Position numbers and translations under genes: made by a program
Shown here: positions 1 through 5,784 of the stretch, piece by piece
Numbering within the stretch: the stretch's first letter is position 1
Layout: every line of letters starts with the position of its first letter
DNA from: Clostridia bacterium
Lineage (GTDB): Bacteria; Bacillota; Clostridia; Lachnospirales; Anaerotignaceae
DNA: 5,784 bases
Assembly: GCA_900757025.1 (NCBI GenBank)
Contig: CAAEMG010000023.1
Span: 1 to 5,784, forward strand
Direction: 5' to 3'
Notes under the pieces: generated by a model
The model's input: only the letters and a program-made list of their open reading frames with translations
Database searches by the model: none
What the model was told of the DNA's origin: nothing

Positions 1-75
1 GATACTGCCGAGCGTTTCCGCATTTGCCCGCTGTGGCACAACATCCGCGATATAACCGTAGCTTTCCAGCACCCT
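1..75 (-). other. Fragment resembling uroporphyrinogen-III synthase (HemD), joined head to head to the DUF362 gene
   Basis: Read on the minus strand from 75 to 1, the 25 codons give a peptide containing RVLESYGY and YGYIADVVPQRANAETL. This fits the conserved uroporphyrinogen-III synthase segment of the form TA..L...G..AD.VP....AE.L, which lies between the two halves of that enzyme. HemD cyclises hydroxymethylbilane to uroporphyrinogen III in tetrapyrrole synthesis and is often fused to CobA in Clostridia. The expected preceding TA is absent: upstream codons read CKG and the frame stops at 105-103, so homology ends at about base 75, where the DUF362 homology starts. The segment is 42/75 G+C. 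It is too short for a firm family assignment; a chance resemblance in an antisense frame is the alternative. Confidence 0.45.
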
Positions 76-1044
76 GCCCTTGCATATGCTCTTGCAAAAA
101 CTTTAGTTGATTACGGCGCAGAGGTAACTATTGGTGACAGCCCCGGAGGCCCTTTCAGCGAAACACTGCTTAAAGGAATGTATAAGCATACAGGCATGGA
201 GGAAGCTGCGGCTTTAAGCGGAGCAAAGCTCAATTTTGACACAACATCATCTCTTGTTGATAATCCAAATGGACAGACGCTTAAAAAGCTTACCGTTGCC
301 AACATGGTGCTTAATGCCGATAAGGTTATTTCAGTATGCAAACTTAAAACCCACAGTATGACACGCTATACAGGTGCGTCAAAAAATATGTTCGGCACAA
401 TACCGGGAACAACAAAAGCCGAATACCACTTCAACTGTCAAGATGTTGAAAGTTTTTCCGTATGCCTTACGGATATATGCCTTTTTGCAAATCCCGTTCT
501 TTCGTTTATGGACGCCGTAGAGGCAATGGAAGGAAACGGCCCAACAGCAGGCACTCCAAGACACGTTGGAGCTGTTTTGGCAGGAACTAATCCATTTGAG
601 CTTGATATTTGCGGAGCAAAAATTATAAATACTTCTCCCGATGAAATTCCTCTTTTAAAGCACGCCACCCAAAGAGGCTTATGCAAAAAATACGTTGATG
701 AAATAGAAATTATCGGTGAAAAAATAGATAAATTTGTAGTTGAAGATTTCAAAGTTCCGCAAAACAAAAGTATGTATTTTTTAGGCAAAAATCCACCTGA
801 ATTTTTAATGAACTTCGTTAAAAAGCATATAAACCCACGCCCTGTTTTTGACCACAATATATGTGTAGGCTGTGGCGACTGTGCCGCAAACTGTCCGGCA
901 AAGGTAATAAAAATGGAAAACCGCAAGCCTCACCTTATAAGCACAGAAAAATGTATACGCTGTTTCTGCTGTCAAGAGCTTTGCCCAAGAAAAGCCGTAA
1001 GCGTATATAAGCCTTTTATATTGCGTATGCTGTCAAAATTTTAA
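1..1044 (+). CDS. DUF362 domain protein with C-terminal 2x[4Fe-4S] ferredoxin domain (5' end missing)
   Basis: The frame is open from the window edge, but family-like sequence begins only near base 70 (HPALAYALAKTL, then VTIGDSPGG). The ~23 codons before that do not resemble the KPN-containing N-terminal segment expected for DUF362, and probably belong to other DNA (see the HemD-like fragment). The ATG at 178 lies inside the conserved domain and is not the start. DUF362 signatures follow: KLKTH at 340-354, then TGASKNMFG and IPGTTKAEYH; and MDAVEAMEGNGPTAGTPR at 508-567. The C-terminus has two CxxCxxCxxxCP motifs, with cysteine codons at 862, 871, 880, 892 and at 952, 961, 970, 982, enough for two [4Fe-4S] clusters. 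The second motif has an extra Cys (codon 967), which I believe is common in this subfamily. No signal peptide or membrane segment is visible, so a cytoplasmic redox or electron-transfer role is inferred; no substrate is known. About 324 family-like residues remain, with roughly 50-60 lost. It is followed by its own terminator. Confidence 0.85.
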   Translation, partial: DTAERFRICPLWHNIRDITVAFQHPALAYALAKTLVDYGAEVTIGDSPGGPFSETLLKGMYKHTGMEEAAALSGAKLNFDTTSSLVDNPNGQTLKKLTVANMVLNADKVISVCKLKTHSMTRYTGASKNMFGTIPGTTKAEYHFNCQDVESFSVCLTDICLFANPVLSFMDAVEAMEGNGPTAGTPRHVGAVLAGTNPFELDICGAKIINTSPDEIPLLKHATQRGLCKKYVDEIEIIGEKIDKFVVEDFKVPQNKSMYFLGKNPPEFLMNFVKKHINPRPVFDHNICVGCGDCAANCPAKVIKMENRKPHLISTEKCIRCFCCQELCPRKAVSVYKPFILRMLSKF

Positions 1045-1048
1045 TAGC

Positions 1049-1083
1049 AAAGCCGACAACTTTTTCAGCTGTCGGCTTTTTTT
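1049..1083 (+). terminator. Rho-independent terminator after the DUF362 gene
   Basis: A perfect 9-bp stem AAGCCGACA (1050-1058) pairs with TGTCGGCTT (1070-1078) around an 11-base loop, extended by one A-T pair at 1049/1079. A run of seven T (1077-1083) follows directly. It starts 5 bases after the stop codon at 1042-1044. It overlaps the stop codon of the convergent acetyltransferase gene. On the minus strand only three T follow the stem, so termination in that direction should be weaker. Confidence 0.88.
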
Positions 1084-1597
1084 AATCATTATATTTATAA
1101 ACTTCTCTGTGAAGTGTTTTTGTTACATTTTCAAATTCCTCAGAAGTAAGAAAATCAGGACAGCTTAAAATTTTAAGCTCCACTCCTTCAAGGTCTTCCT
1201 GCATAGGCGGCTGAAAATAATAAGGCTCATTAACTTTAAATCCCACCCTTTTGTAAAAGCCTATACGTCTTTCCTGCATATCGGTCTTCGCAGGTTCAGC
1301 CTCCAAAACAACAGGCTTTCCGGCATTTTCAATTACTTCTTTTATAATTTTTGCGCCTTTTCCCTTTCCTCTTTCCTTTGAAGATGAGGCAAAATGTTCT
1401 ATATACTTAAATTTATCAAAATTCCATATAGTTATAAAAGATGTTTTTTCTTCGTTCAGCCATATTGAAAATTTCTTTTCCGTTTTTATCTGTTTTTTCA
1501 AATAATCTTTTGTTCTTCTTTCCTCCGCAGGAAATGCTTCTTCCATTACGGAATATATAAAATCAAAATCTCTGTCTTTCATTTTAATAAGCGACAT
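1082..1597 (-). CDS. GNAT family N-acetyltransferase
   Basis: This is a predicted 171-residue cytoplasmic acetyltransferase that would move an acetyl group from acetyl-CoA to an amine; the substrate is unknown. The N-terminus has the SVMEEAFPAEERR helix found in a Firmicutes GNAT group. IEHFASSSKERGKGKGAKII (residues 66-85) holds strand beta-4 and the acetyl-CoA pyrophosphate loop, R76-G-K-G-K-G81, which fits the R-G-x-G-x-G/A motif. GKPVVLEAEP (93-102) and RRIGFYKRVGF (110-120) are the later GNAT motif with its Tyr. The tail (YYFQPPM, LKILSCP, FENVTKTLHREVY) is also conserved in this group and shows the C-terminus is complete. The ATG at 1597 is preferred because AAAGGGTG sits 9 bases upstream; the in-frame GTG at 1609 overlaps that ribosome-binding site. 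It is monocistronic, divergent from the next gene and convergent with the DUF362 gene. Confidence 0.85.
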   Translation of the reverse strand: MSLIKMKDRDFDFIYSVMEEAFPAEERRTKDYLKKQIKTEKKFSIWLNEEKTSFITIWNFDKFKYIEHFASSSKERGKGKGAKIIKEVIENAGKPVVLEAEPAKTDMQERRIGFYKRVGFKVNEPYYFQPPMQEDLEGVELKILSCPDFLTSEEFENVTKTLHREVYKYND

Positions 1598-1606
1598 ATT
1601 CAAAAA

Positions 1607-1614
1607 CACCCTTT
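1607..1614 (-). promoter_or_regulatory. Ribosome-binding site of the acetyltransferase gene (decides the start)
   Basis: AAAGGGTG on the minus strand lies 9 bases before the ATG at 1597. The upstream GTG (1609-1607) is part of this element and has no Shine-Dalgarno sequence at a workable distance, so the shorter 171-residue product is the better model. Confidence 0.65.
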
Positions 1615-1645
1615 CATATTCAAAAGTTCTTTGTTATTTTGAACT

Positions 1646-1675
1646 ATTATATCATCTTTAAGCATTGTTTTACAA
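1646..1675 (-). promoter_or_regulatory. Sigma-A-type promoter for the acetyltransferase gene
   Basis: On the minus strand, TTGTAA (1675-1670, 4 of 6 matches to TTGACA) is followed after 18 bases by a perfect TATAAT (1651-1646). Transcription would start near 1639, giving a leader of about 40 bases before the ATG at 1597. I see no obvious operator or riboswitch in that leader. Confidence 0.6.
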
Positions 1676-1723
1676 CTCTCCAATTTATTTATTTGTACCA
1701 TAATATTAAACATTTTGCCGTCA

Positions 1724-1752
1724 TTGACACGCTGTTTTTTTAGGCGTATATT
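1724..1752 (+). promoter_or_regulatory. Near-consensus sigma-A-type promoter for the DUF3877-like gene
   Basis: A perfect TTGACA (1724-1729), an optimal 17-base spacer and TATATT (1747-1752, 5 of 6) are present. Transcription would start around 1759-1760, about 34 bases before the ATG at 1794. The 40 bases upstream are very AT-rich and could act as an UP element. The match to consensus suggests strong basal expression without need for an activator; this is inference. Confidence 0.78.
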
Positions 1753-1776
1753 ATTAATGAAATATTAAATAAAAGC

Positions 1777-1783
1777 AGGGTGA
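1777..1783 (+). promoter_or_regulatory. Ribosome-binding site of the DUF3877-like gene
   Basis: AGGGTGA ends 10 bases before the ATG at 1794. GGTGA pairs with the 5' part of the anti-Shine-Dalgarno sequence, for which this spacing is acceptable. It supports the ATG at 1794 as the start. Confidence 0.6.
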
Positions 1784-1793
1784 AGTATATATT

Positions 1794-2333
1794 ATGGCAG
1801 CAGACTACAAAGAACTTGAAAAAAATCTGACAGATGTTGTTAAGGAATTTCAAATGAAAATAGGCTACAGCAAACATTCCATGAGCCTTTACTATATGAA
1901 AGATTCTCTCGAAAGACTGCTGGGAATAACAGCCGATGAAAAAAATATGGAAAAAGTTCTTGAAGATTTTTCAAAATATTCCGAAAATATTTTTAAAGGA
2001 ATTAAAACATCATATAAAGACAATCGTTTCTGCATAACAATTCCGGCAGAAGGTGTTGAATATATCCATAAAACAGTTCCCGATTCACAATTTTTAAAAT
2101 TATTTTTAAGCACAGTAACAAAACATGATATATCTATCAACGATATAGCAAATGTTTTCAAAAAATTCTCTGAAAATGTGTGCTGTAAGGAAATAAAAAA
2201 TGATGATTTTGACTATGTAATATATTTTACAGACGGTATTCCCGATGAATATATATACTGTGTTAAATTTGAAAACTGCCATGCAACATATCACAGATTT
2301 ACAAAAAAAGAATTTGACGCATTTGGATTTTAA
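1794..2333 (+). CDS. DUF3877-like protein of unknown function
   Basis: The 179-residue product has no recognised enzymatic motif, signal peptide or membrane segment, so it is probably a soluble cytoplasmic protein. Its layout fits my memory of DUF3877, a Lachnospiraceae-type family of about this length: an N-terminal helix LEKNLTDVVKEFQMKIGY (residues 8-25), SLYYMKDSLERLLG, a central FCITIPAEGVEYIHK, SQFLKLFLSTVTKHDISIND, and a C-terminal block FDYVIYFTDGIPDEYIYC followed by CHATYHRFTKKEFDAF. The last block, with its Asp, Glu, Cys and His residues, is the most distinctive part. The gene is visibly AT-rich (15 G+C in the 60 bases 1981-2040) and lysine-rich. Start choice rests on a near-consensus promoter and ribosome-binding site. 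It stands alone, divergent from the acetyltransferase gene and convergent with polC. The coding call is secure; the family name is from memory and less certain. Confidence 0.75.
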   Translation: MAADYKELEKNLTDVVKEFQMKIGYSKHSMSLYYMKDSLERLLGITADEKNMEKVLEDFSKYSENIFKGIKTSYKDNRFCITIPAEGVEYIHKTVPDSQFLKLFLSTVTKHDISINDIANVFKKFSENVCCKEIKNDDFDYVIYFTDGIPDEYIYCVKFENCHATYHRFTKKEFDAFGF

Positions 2334-2346
2334 AATATACTGAAAC

Positions 2347-2388
2347 AAAAAAGCCTGAAATACATAATTTGTATCTCAGGCTTTTTTT
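2347..2388. terminator. Bidirectional rho-independent terminator between the DUF3877-like gene and polC
   Basis: AAGCCTGA (2351-2358) pairs perfectly with TCAGGCTT (2376-2383). Past one A/C mismatch (2359/2375) the stem continues with ATAC (2360-2363) against GTAT (2371-2374), closing a 7-base loop. Flanking A and T runs (2347-2350 and 2384-2387) extend the base pairing and supply a U-tract on both strands. It begins 13 bases after the plus-strand stop and 2 bases after the end of polC on the minus strand, so it can end both convergent transcripts. Confidence 0.9.
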
Positions 2389-2389
2389 G

Positions 2390-5300
2390 TTAGAATAATG
2401 TAAGCTGATTCGTTTCCGGAATACCGTTAAGCACGCCGTTTTCCTTCAAAAGCTCTGTAAGAGTTTTTCCAAGGCTTGTAAGCTCGTTAAATTCTTCTAT
2501 TGTTTTAAATTCATCTGTTTTTCCTCTTCCGTCAACTATGCTTTGTGCGGCGTTTGTGCCTAAGCCCTGAAGAGAGTTAAAAGGCGGAATAAGAGAGTTT
2601 CCGTCAATAATAAACTTTTTGGAGTCGGATTTATAAAGGTCTATAGGCTTAAAGCTGAAGCCTCTTGCATAAAACTCAACTACAATTTCCAAAACCGTAA
2701 GCTTGTTTTTTTCTTTCGTTGTTGCGCTCATTCCCTTATCAAGTATATCCTGCTCGGCTCTTTTTGCCTCTTCCATGCCTACGCACATACAACTGTAGTC
2801 AAAATCATCACAGGCACGCACAGTAAAATATGCCGCATAATATGCCAAAGGATAATTTATTTTAAAATATGCTATACGGAAAGCGTTCATTACATATGCC
2901 GCCGCGTGGGCCTTAGGGAACATATACTTTATTTTAAGACAGCTGTCTATGTACCACTGGGGAACATCATGTTCCTTCATAAGAGCTATGTCTTCCGGTG
3001 TAAGACCCTTGCCTTTTCTTACCTTCTCCATAATTTTAAAGGAAGGCTTGTTTGGCACACCTTTATTTATAAGATAAGTCATAATGCTGTCACGAGTTGC
3101 AATAGACTCTTTCAGTGTAATTGTTCCCTGTGCAATAAGCTCCTGTGCATTGCCGAGCCAAACGTCTGTACCATGGGAAAGTCCGGAAATTCTTAAAAGG
3201 TCGGCAAATGTTTTAGGTTTTGTATCCAAAAGCATCTGACGTACAAATTTTGTTCCGAACTCCGGTATGCCAAGTGTTCCCGTTTCACAGCCTATATCCT
3301 CTGCTGTAACGCCAAGTGCCGCAGGCGATTCGAAAAGCGACATTGTTGCTTTATCTCCAAGCTCAACGCTCTGGGGGTTTACTCCCGTAAGGTCGTAGAG
3401 CATACGTATAACCGTAGGATCATCATGGCCCAGAAGGTCAAGCTTTAAAAGTCGTCCGCTTATGGAATGATAATCGAAGTGTGTTGTTGTTACATTTGAA
3501 TTTACATCATCAGCCGGATGCTGTATAGGGCAAAATTCGTATATATCATGGTCATTTGGAACAACCATAATTCCGCCTGGGTGCTGCCCTGTTGTTCTTT
3601 TTACGCCTGTACATCCTCCTGCCAAACGGGCAATTTCCGCATTATGAGCCACTTTTTCATTCTTTTCAAGATATTTAAGAACAAAGCCATAAGCTGTTTT
3701 GTCTGCCAAAGTACCTATTGTACCTGCTTTGAATGTTTTGCCTTTGCCGAAAAGCACTTCCGTATATGCGTGTGCCTTCTGCTGATAATCTCCAGAAAAG
3801 TTAAGGTCAATATCCGGCTCTTTGTCCCCTTCAAAGCCAAGGAAAGTTTCAAAAGGAATATTAAAACCGAGCTTGTCCATTTTGTGTCCGCATTTCGGGC
3901 AGTTCATGTCTGGCATATCGCATCCGCAGGAATCATCATTAAATGCTTTCATTACAATATCGCTTGTAAAATCGGAATATTTGCAGTTTGGACAAAGATA
4001 ATGTGGCTGTAATGAATTACCCTCCTTTATCCCTGCCATATTTGCCGCAAAAGACGAACCTACGGAACCTCTTGAACCTACAAGGTATCCGTTATCGTTT
4101 GAGTTCCATACAAGTCTCTGGGCAATAATATAAAGAACGGCATAGCCATGGCCTATAATAGAGTTAAGCTCTCTGTCAAGACGGCTTTGAACAACCTCCG
4201 GCAACGGATCTCCATACATGGAAATTGCCTTATTCATACATATATTTCTTAAATCTTCTTCACAGCCTTCAAAATACGGAGGAAATGTTCCGTCTGGTAT
4301 AGGCTTTATTTTTTCTATCCTGTCAGCTATAAGGTTTGTGTTTTTAACAACAACCTCATATGCCTTTTCTTCTCCCAAATATTTAAACTCATCAAGCATT
4401 TCCTCTGTTGTTCTTAAATAAAGAGGTGCTTGGTCTTCAACATCGCTGAAACCTTCTGCCGTCATAATTATTTTTCTGTATACGGCGTCATGTGGGTCTA
4501 TAAAGTGAACATCGCAAGTTGCAACAACAGGCTTATTCATTTTTTCGCCGAGAGCAACAATTTTTTTATTGAAGTTTTTAATATCTTCCATTGTTTCCAC
4601 AGCTTTTACCTTTTGGGATTTAATCATAAATTTGTTGTTCCCCAAAGGCTGTATTTCCAGATAATCATAGAAAGAGGCTATATCTTCAAGCTGAATATCC
4701 GTTTTGGGCCTGTCCGTATCTATCATTGCCCTGTAAAGCTCTCCGGCCTCGCAGGCACTTCCCAGTATAAGCCCTTCCCTGTACTGATATATAAGGCTTT
4801 TCGGTATTCTCGGACGGCGTTTGAAATAATCCAGATGGCTCTTTGAAATAAGCTCATAAAGATTTCTTAAACCAACATGGTTTTTAACAAGTATTATTGC
4901 GTGGTAATATTTCAGCTTATCATAGTTTTTAACATTGGTAAGGTTCGGATTTATGTCTTTAAGATAATAAATCTTTCTGTCTGAAAGGTTTTGAAGCATT
5001 TTTATAAACATTTCAGCCGTAGCTGCAGCATCGTTTACTGCTCTGTGATGACCTTTAAGCTCCACACCCAGATATTCGCAAACTATATTAAGTTTATATT
5101 TTTTAAGTTCTGGATAAAGGCATTTTGCCATTTCGACAGTATCTATAATTGTGTTGTCTATCAGTTTCATGCCCATTCTGTTTGCGGCAACCCTTATAAA
5201 GCCTGTATCAAAAAGAGCATTATGCGCCACAAGCACACTTTCGCCGAAAAAGAGGGCAAACTGCGGCAGAACTTTATCTATTGTGGGCGCATCGGCAACC

Positions 5301-5784
5301 ATTTCATCGGTTATTCGTGTAAGCTCAGTAATTTCCTTTGGAATAGGCACTTGAGGATTTACAAATGAGCTAAATGTATCAACTATTTTTCCGTTTTTAA
5401 CCTTAACTGCGCCTATTTCGGTTATTCTGTCTGTTTCCCTGTTTAAGCCTGTTGTTTCTATATCGAAAACAACAAACTCATCATCAATGGTCTGCTCCTT
5501 AGGGTTTATAACCGATGAGCCGTAATCGTTTATAAGATATGCCTCTACTCCGTAAATAACCTTTAAATCGCTTTTTGAACTGCTTTCCATAGCCTCCGGA
5601 AATGCCTGAACAACGCCATGGTCTGTTATGGCTATTGCGCTGTGTCCCCATTCCTGTGCTCTTTTTATGTATTCCTTTGCAGGTGTAAGACCGTCCATGC
5701 GGCTCATCTGGGTATGAAGGTGAAGTTCAACTCTCTTTTCCTTGGCATTATCCATACGCTTTGGAGGAGGAGTGCCTTTTGAAA
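2390..5784 (-). CDS. polC: DNA polymerase III subunit alpha, PolC type (5' end beyond window)
   Basis: This is the replicative DNA polymerase of low-GC Gram-positives, with built-in 3'-5' proofreading. Residues are numbered from the internal Met at 5755. That Met is not the start: the frame continues upstream to the edge (SKGTPPPKR precedes it), and the family PHP domain begins here. A split PHP domain has HLHT (12-15), TDHG (44-47) and GVEAY (69-73), resuming after the exonuclease insert at ATCDVHF. The DEDDh exonuclease shows D98/E100, D183, H237 and D242. Palm elements are GSRGSVGSS (560-568), PDIDLNFSGDY with D648/D650, and D773 in KLDLLGHDDP. The zinc site is C588/C591 and C619/C622. YMFPKAHAAAYV is intact, and the protein ends in the beta-clamp motif QLTLF (bases 2407-2393). 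About 1130 of roughly 1445 residues are visible, with no frameshift or internal stop. A terminator directly follows, so no gene is co-transcribed downstream. Confidence 0.97.
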   Translation of the reverse strand, partial: SKGTPPPKRMDNAKEKRVELHLHTQMSRMDGLTPAKEYIKRAQEWGHSAIAITDHGVVQAFPEAMESSSKSDLKVIYGVEAYLINDYGSSVINPKEQTIDDEFVVFDIETTGLNRETDRITEIGAVKVKNGKIVDTFSSFVNPQVPIPKEITELTRITDEMVADAPTIDKVLPQFALFFGESVLVAHNALFDTGFIRVAANRMGMKLIDNTIIDTVEMAKCLYPELKKYKLNIVCEYLGVELKGHHRAVNDAAATAEMFIKMLQNLSDRKIYYLKDINPNLTNVKNYDKLKYYHAIILVKNHVGLRNLYELISKSHLDYFKRRPRIPKSLIYQYREGLILGSACEAGELYRAMIDTDRPKTDIQLEDIASFYDYLEIQPLGNNKFMIKSQKVKAVETMEDIKNFNKKIVALGEKMNKPVVATCDVHFIDPHDAVYRKIIMTAEGFSDVEDQAPLYLRTTEEMLDEFKYLGEEKAYEVVVKNTNLIADRIEKIKPIPDGTFPPYFEGCEEDLRNICMNKAISMYGDPLPEVVQSRLDRELNSIIGHGYAVLYIIAQRLVWNSNDNGYLVGSRGSVGSSFAANMAGIKEGNSLQPHYLCPNCKYSDFTSDIVMKAFNDDSCGCDMPDMNCPKCGHKMDKLGFNIPFETFLGFEGDKEPDIDLNFSGDYQQKAHAYTEVLFGKGKTFKAGTIGTLADKTAYGFVLKYLEKNEKVAHNAEIARLAGGCTGVKRTTGQHPGGIMVVPNDHDIYEFCPIQHPADDVNSNVTTTHFDYHSISGRLLKLDLLGHDDPTVIRMLYDLTGVNPQSVELGDKATMSLFESPAALGVTAEDIGCETGTLGIPEFGTKFVRQMLLDTKPKTFADLLRISGLSHGTDVWLGNAQELIAQGTITLKESIATRDSIMTYLINKGVPNKPSFKIMEKVRKGKGLTPEDIALMKEHDVPQWYIDSCLKIKYMFPKAHAAAYVMNAFRIAYFKINYPLAYYAAYFTVRACDDFDYSCMCVGMEEAKRAEQDILDKGMSATTKEKNKLTVLEIVVEFYARGFSFKPIDLYKSDSKKFIIDGNSLIPPFNSLQGLGTNAAQSIVDGRGKTDEFKTIEEFNELTSLGKTLTELLKENGVLNGIPETNQLTLF

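Noticed and set aside
438..926. A 162-codon minus-strand open frame opposite the DUF362 gene
   Set aside because: It is antisense to a strongly conserved domain and ferredoxin motifs, and its product resembles no family I know. It is a shadow of the real gene.
178..1044. ATG at 178 as the start of the DUF362 gene
   Set aside because: It falls after the conserved GDSPGG region, within recognisable domain sequence, and lacks a ribosome-binding site. The upstream coding is part of the same protein back to about base 70.
1598..1793. A riboswitch, small RNA or CRISPR-like repeat in the intergenic region
   Set aside because: I found no extended stem structure, direct repeat or terminator-like hairpin there. 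The two promoters and ribosome-binding sites account for it.
1892..2348. Two minus-strand open frames (1892-2161 and 2106-2348) opposite the DUF3877-like gene
   Set aside because: They have no promoter or ribosome-binding site, and their products are low-complexity and hydrophobic, produced by the AT-rich codons of the sense gene.
3518..4012. Plus-strand open frames inside polC, such as this 164-codon one and others at 2906-3196, 4430-4846 and 4991-5368
   Set aside because: All lie antisense to intact PolC domains. Their predicted products are Cys/Phe/Ile-rich with no family resemblance, typical of reverse-frame shadows.
2390..5755. PolC starting at the ATG at 5755 as a short 1121-residue polymerase
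   Set aside because: The frame stays open to the window edge and the PHP domain begins immediately at this Met, whereas PolC proteins have about 320 residues before it. The Met is internal.
5762..5773. GGAGGAGGAGTG on the plus strand as a ribosome-binding site with a GTG start
   Set aside because: It is the complement of the PolC codons for Thr-Pro-Pro-Pro, in a conserved reading frame on the other strand.

Overview
The window looks like chromosomal DNA of a low-GC anaerobic Firmicute, most likely class Clostridia and probably a Lachnospiraceae-type gut bacterium. The evidence is a Gram-positive-type PolC replicative polymerase, a ferredoxin-tailed DUF362 protein, a small protein resembling DUF3877 (which I know mainly from Lachnospiraceae relatives), AT-rich intergenic DNA and clean sigma-A-like promoters. 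The genus assignment is inference.

Layout. Bases 1 to about 75 do not fit the gene they run into. On the minus strand they read like an internal piece of uroporphyrinogen-III synthase (HemD). From about base 70 the plus strand carries a DUF362 protein with a C-terminal pair of [4Fe-4S] motifs, ending at 1044. A hairpin terminator (1049-1083) separates it from a convergent GNAT acetyltransferase on the minus strand (1082-1597). A 196-base divergent intergenic region (1598-1793) holds one outward promoter for the acetyltransferase and one for the plus-strand DUF3877-like gene (1794-2333). A bidirectional terminator (2347-2388) lies between that gene and polC, which is on the minus strand from 5784 (cut by the window edge) down to 2390. 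No intergenic gap exceeds 200 bases.

How the genes relate. Each of the four main genes appears to be its own transcription unit: two convergent pairs and one divergent pair, so no operon links them. PolC is an essential housekeeping enzyme. Its exonuclease, PHP, zinc-binding, palm and clamp-binding elements are all visible, and only about 315 N-terminal residues are missing. The other three are poorly characterised accessory or lineage genes.

I found no defence system, mobile element, CRISPR array or RNA gene. The one real anomaly is the left-edge junction, where two unrelated genes meet head to head over about 6 bases within their coding sequences. It is more likely an assembly or amplification chimera, or a rearrangement breakpoint, than a new biological system.
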